A stretch of 6,550 nt of DNA. Source: Deltaproteobacteria bacterium (GTDB lineage Bacteria; Bdellovibrionota_F; JAHFAK01). Of this stretch, positions 6,059 through 6,550 are shown in pieces. The stretch is taken from the NCBI GenBank assembly GCA_023250585.1, contig JAHFAK010000058.1:1-6550 (forward strand), given 5' to 3'. The position numbers and the translations under genes were made by a program. Under the pieces are notes generated by a model, which made no database searches, was not told the origin of the DNA, and worked only from the letters and a program-made list of their open reading frames with translations. The first letter of the stretch is position 1. Every line of letters begins with the position of its first letter.

Positions 6059-6530
6059 AATAGGCATAGGCTATGATATTCATCGATTATCTTCCGGACG
6101 TGATTTGCTTCTTGGCGGAATAAAAATTCCTTATGATAAAGGTTGCCTCGGTCATTCCGACGGAGATGCTCTTATTCATGCAATCGTAGATGCTCTGCTT
6201 GGCGCTCTTGCGCTTGGTGATATAGGAACCCACTTTCCTGATACTGAAGCGAAATACAAAAATATAGAGAGCAGTATTCTTTTAAAAGATGTTTTTGAAA
6301 ATATTAGCACGCGTGGGTGGAAAATTTCTAATATTGATACGAATATTATTTTGGAAGCTCCAAAGCTGGGGAAGTATAAAGAAGAAATAAAAAATAATCT
6401 TTCAAAAATTTTAGCAATAGACAGTAACAGCATCAGCATTAAAGCCAAAACGAACGAAGGTATGGATGCTTCAGGACATGGGGAATGTATCATTGCTCAG
6501 GCGGTTGTGTTGCTACAAAAGAATTGTTAA
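6051..6530 (+). CDS. ispF: 2-C-methyl-D-erythritol 2,4-cyclodiphosphate synthase IspF
   Basis: Fifth-step MEP enzyme that converts the diphosphocytidyl-methylerythritol phosphate into the cyclic diphosphate with loss of CMP; the family is a homotrimer with a zinc at each active site. The GTG at 6051 is chosen as start. It gives FRIGIGYDIHRL at the N-terminus and 159 residues, matching the family length, and has GGAG (6042-6045) five bases before it. The in-frame ATG at 6030 adds seven residues with no family match. Zinc ligands D9, H11 and H43 are present; LGHSDGDALIHAIVDALLGA (33-52), GDIGTHFPDT (56-65) and TNEGMDASGHGE (134-145) are family motifs. The GTG start overlaps the ispD stop by 8 nt. 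The 20 bases after the stop end in AGGAG (6546-6550), possibly the ribosome site of a further gene. Confidence 0.96.
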   Translation: MFRIGIGYDIHRLSSGRDLLLGGIKIPYDKGCLGHSDGDALIHAIVDALLGALALGDIGTHFPDTEAKYKNIESSILLKDVFENISTRGWKISNIDTNIILEAPKLGKYKEEIKNNLSKILAIDSNSISIKAKTNEGMDASGHGECIIAQAVVLLQKNC

Positions 6531-6550
6531 GATTGTGCTGATGTTAGGAG

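Noticed and set aside
6541-6550. ATG at 6541 or AGGAG at 6546-6550 as the beginning of a next gene
   Set aside because: Only ten bases remain, too few to support a gene; the AGGAG may be a ribosome site for a gene outside the window.

Overview
The window is AT-rich, gene-dense bacterial chromosome with an iron-uptake operon on the minus strand, a divergent lipoprotein gene, and a plus-strand carD-ispD-ispF operon. The organism cannot be named from this sequence alone. It has a lipobox secretion signal, a lamin-tail lipoprotein with a Ca-loop-like insert, a CarD regulator and the non-mevalonate isoprenoid pathway. Together these suggest a Gram-negative environmental bacterium, possibly a deltaproteobacterial or FCB/candidate-phylum lineage; that placement is inference.

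Positions 1-2984 (minus strand) hold a compact iron operon: a Fur repressor fused in frame to FeoA, then FeoB, whose ATG directly follows the fur-feoA stop codon, then a FeoB-associated Cys-rich small membrane protein that runs off the left edge. A good promoter (TTGACA, 17 bp, TATATC) drives it. A 9-1-9 palindromic Fur box covers the predicted transcription start, so the operon should be shut off by its own first product when iron is plentiful. The Fur-FeoA fusion is the most unusual thing here: it places the ferrous-iron sensor/repressor and the FeoB accessory domain on one polypeptide.

Positions 2985-3374 are intergenic between divergent genes. Besides the Fur-controlled promoter they hold a long inverted repeat (about 35-bp arms plus an outer 8-bp arm pair) that fits neither gene's promoter nor a usual terminator. 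It looks like a miniature mobile or REP-like element, or a structured RNA.

Positions 3375-4553 encode a secreted lipoprotein with an Ig-like middle region and a C-terminal lamin-tail domain. After a 145-bp gap, carD (with an extra acidic-then-basic tail), ispD and ispF follow as a tightly packed operon. CarD binds RNA polymerase and stabilises promoter opening; IspD and IspF carry out the third and fifth steps of the MEP isoprenoid pathway. The window ends just after ispF.
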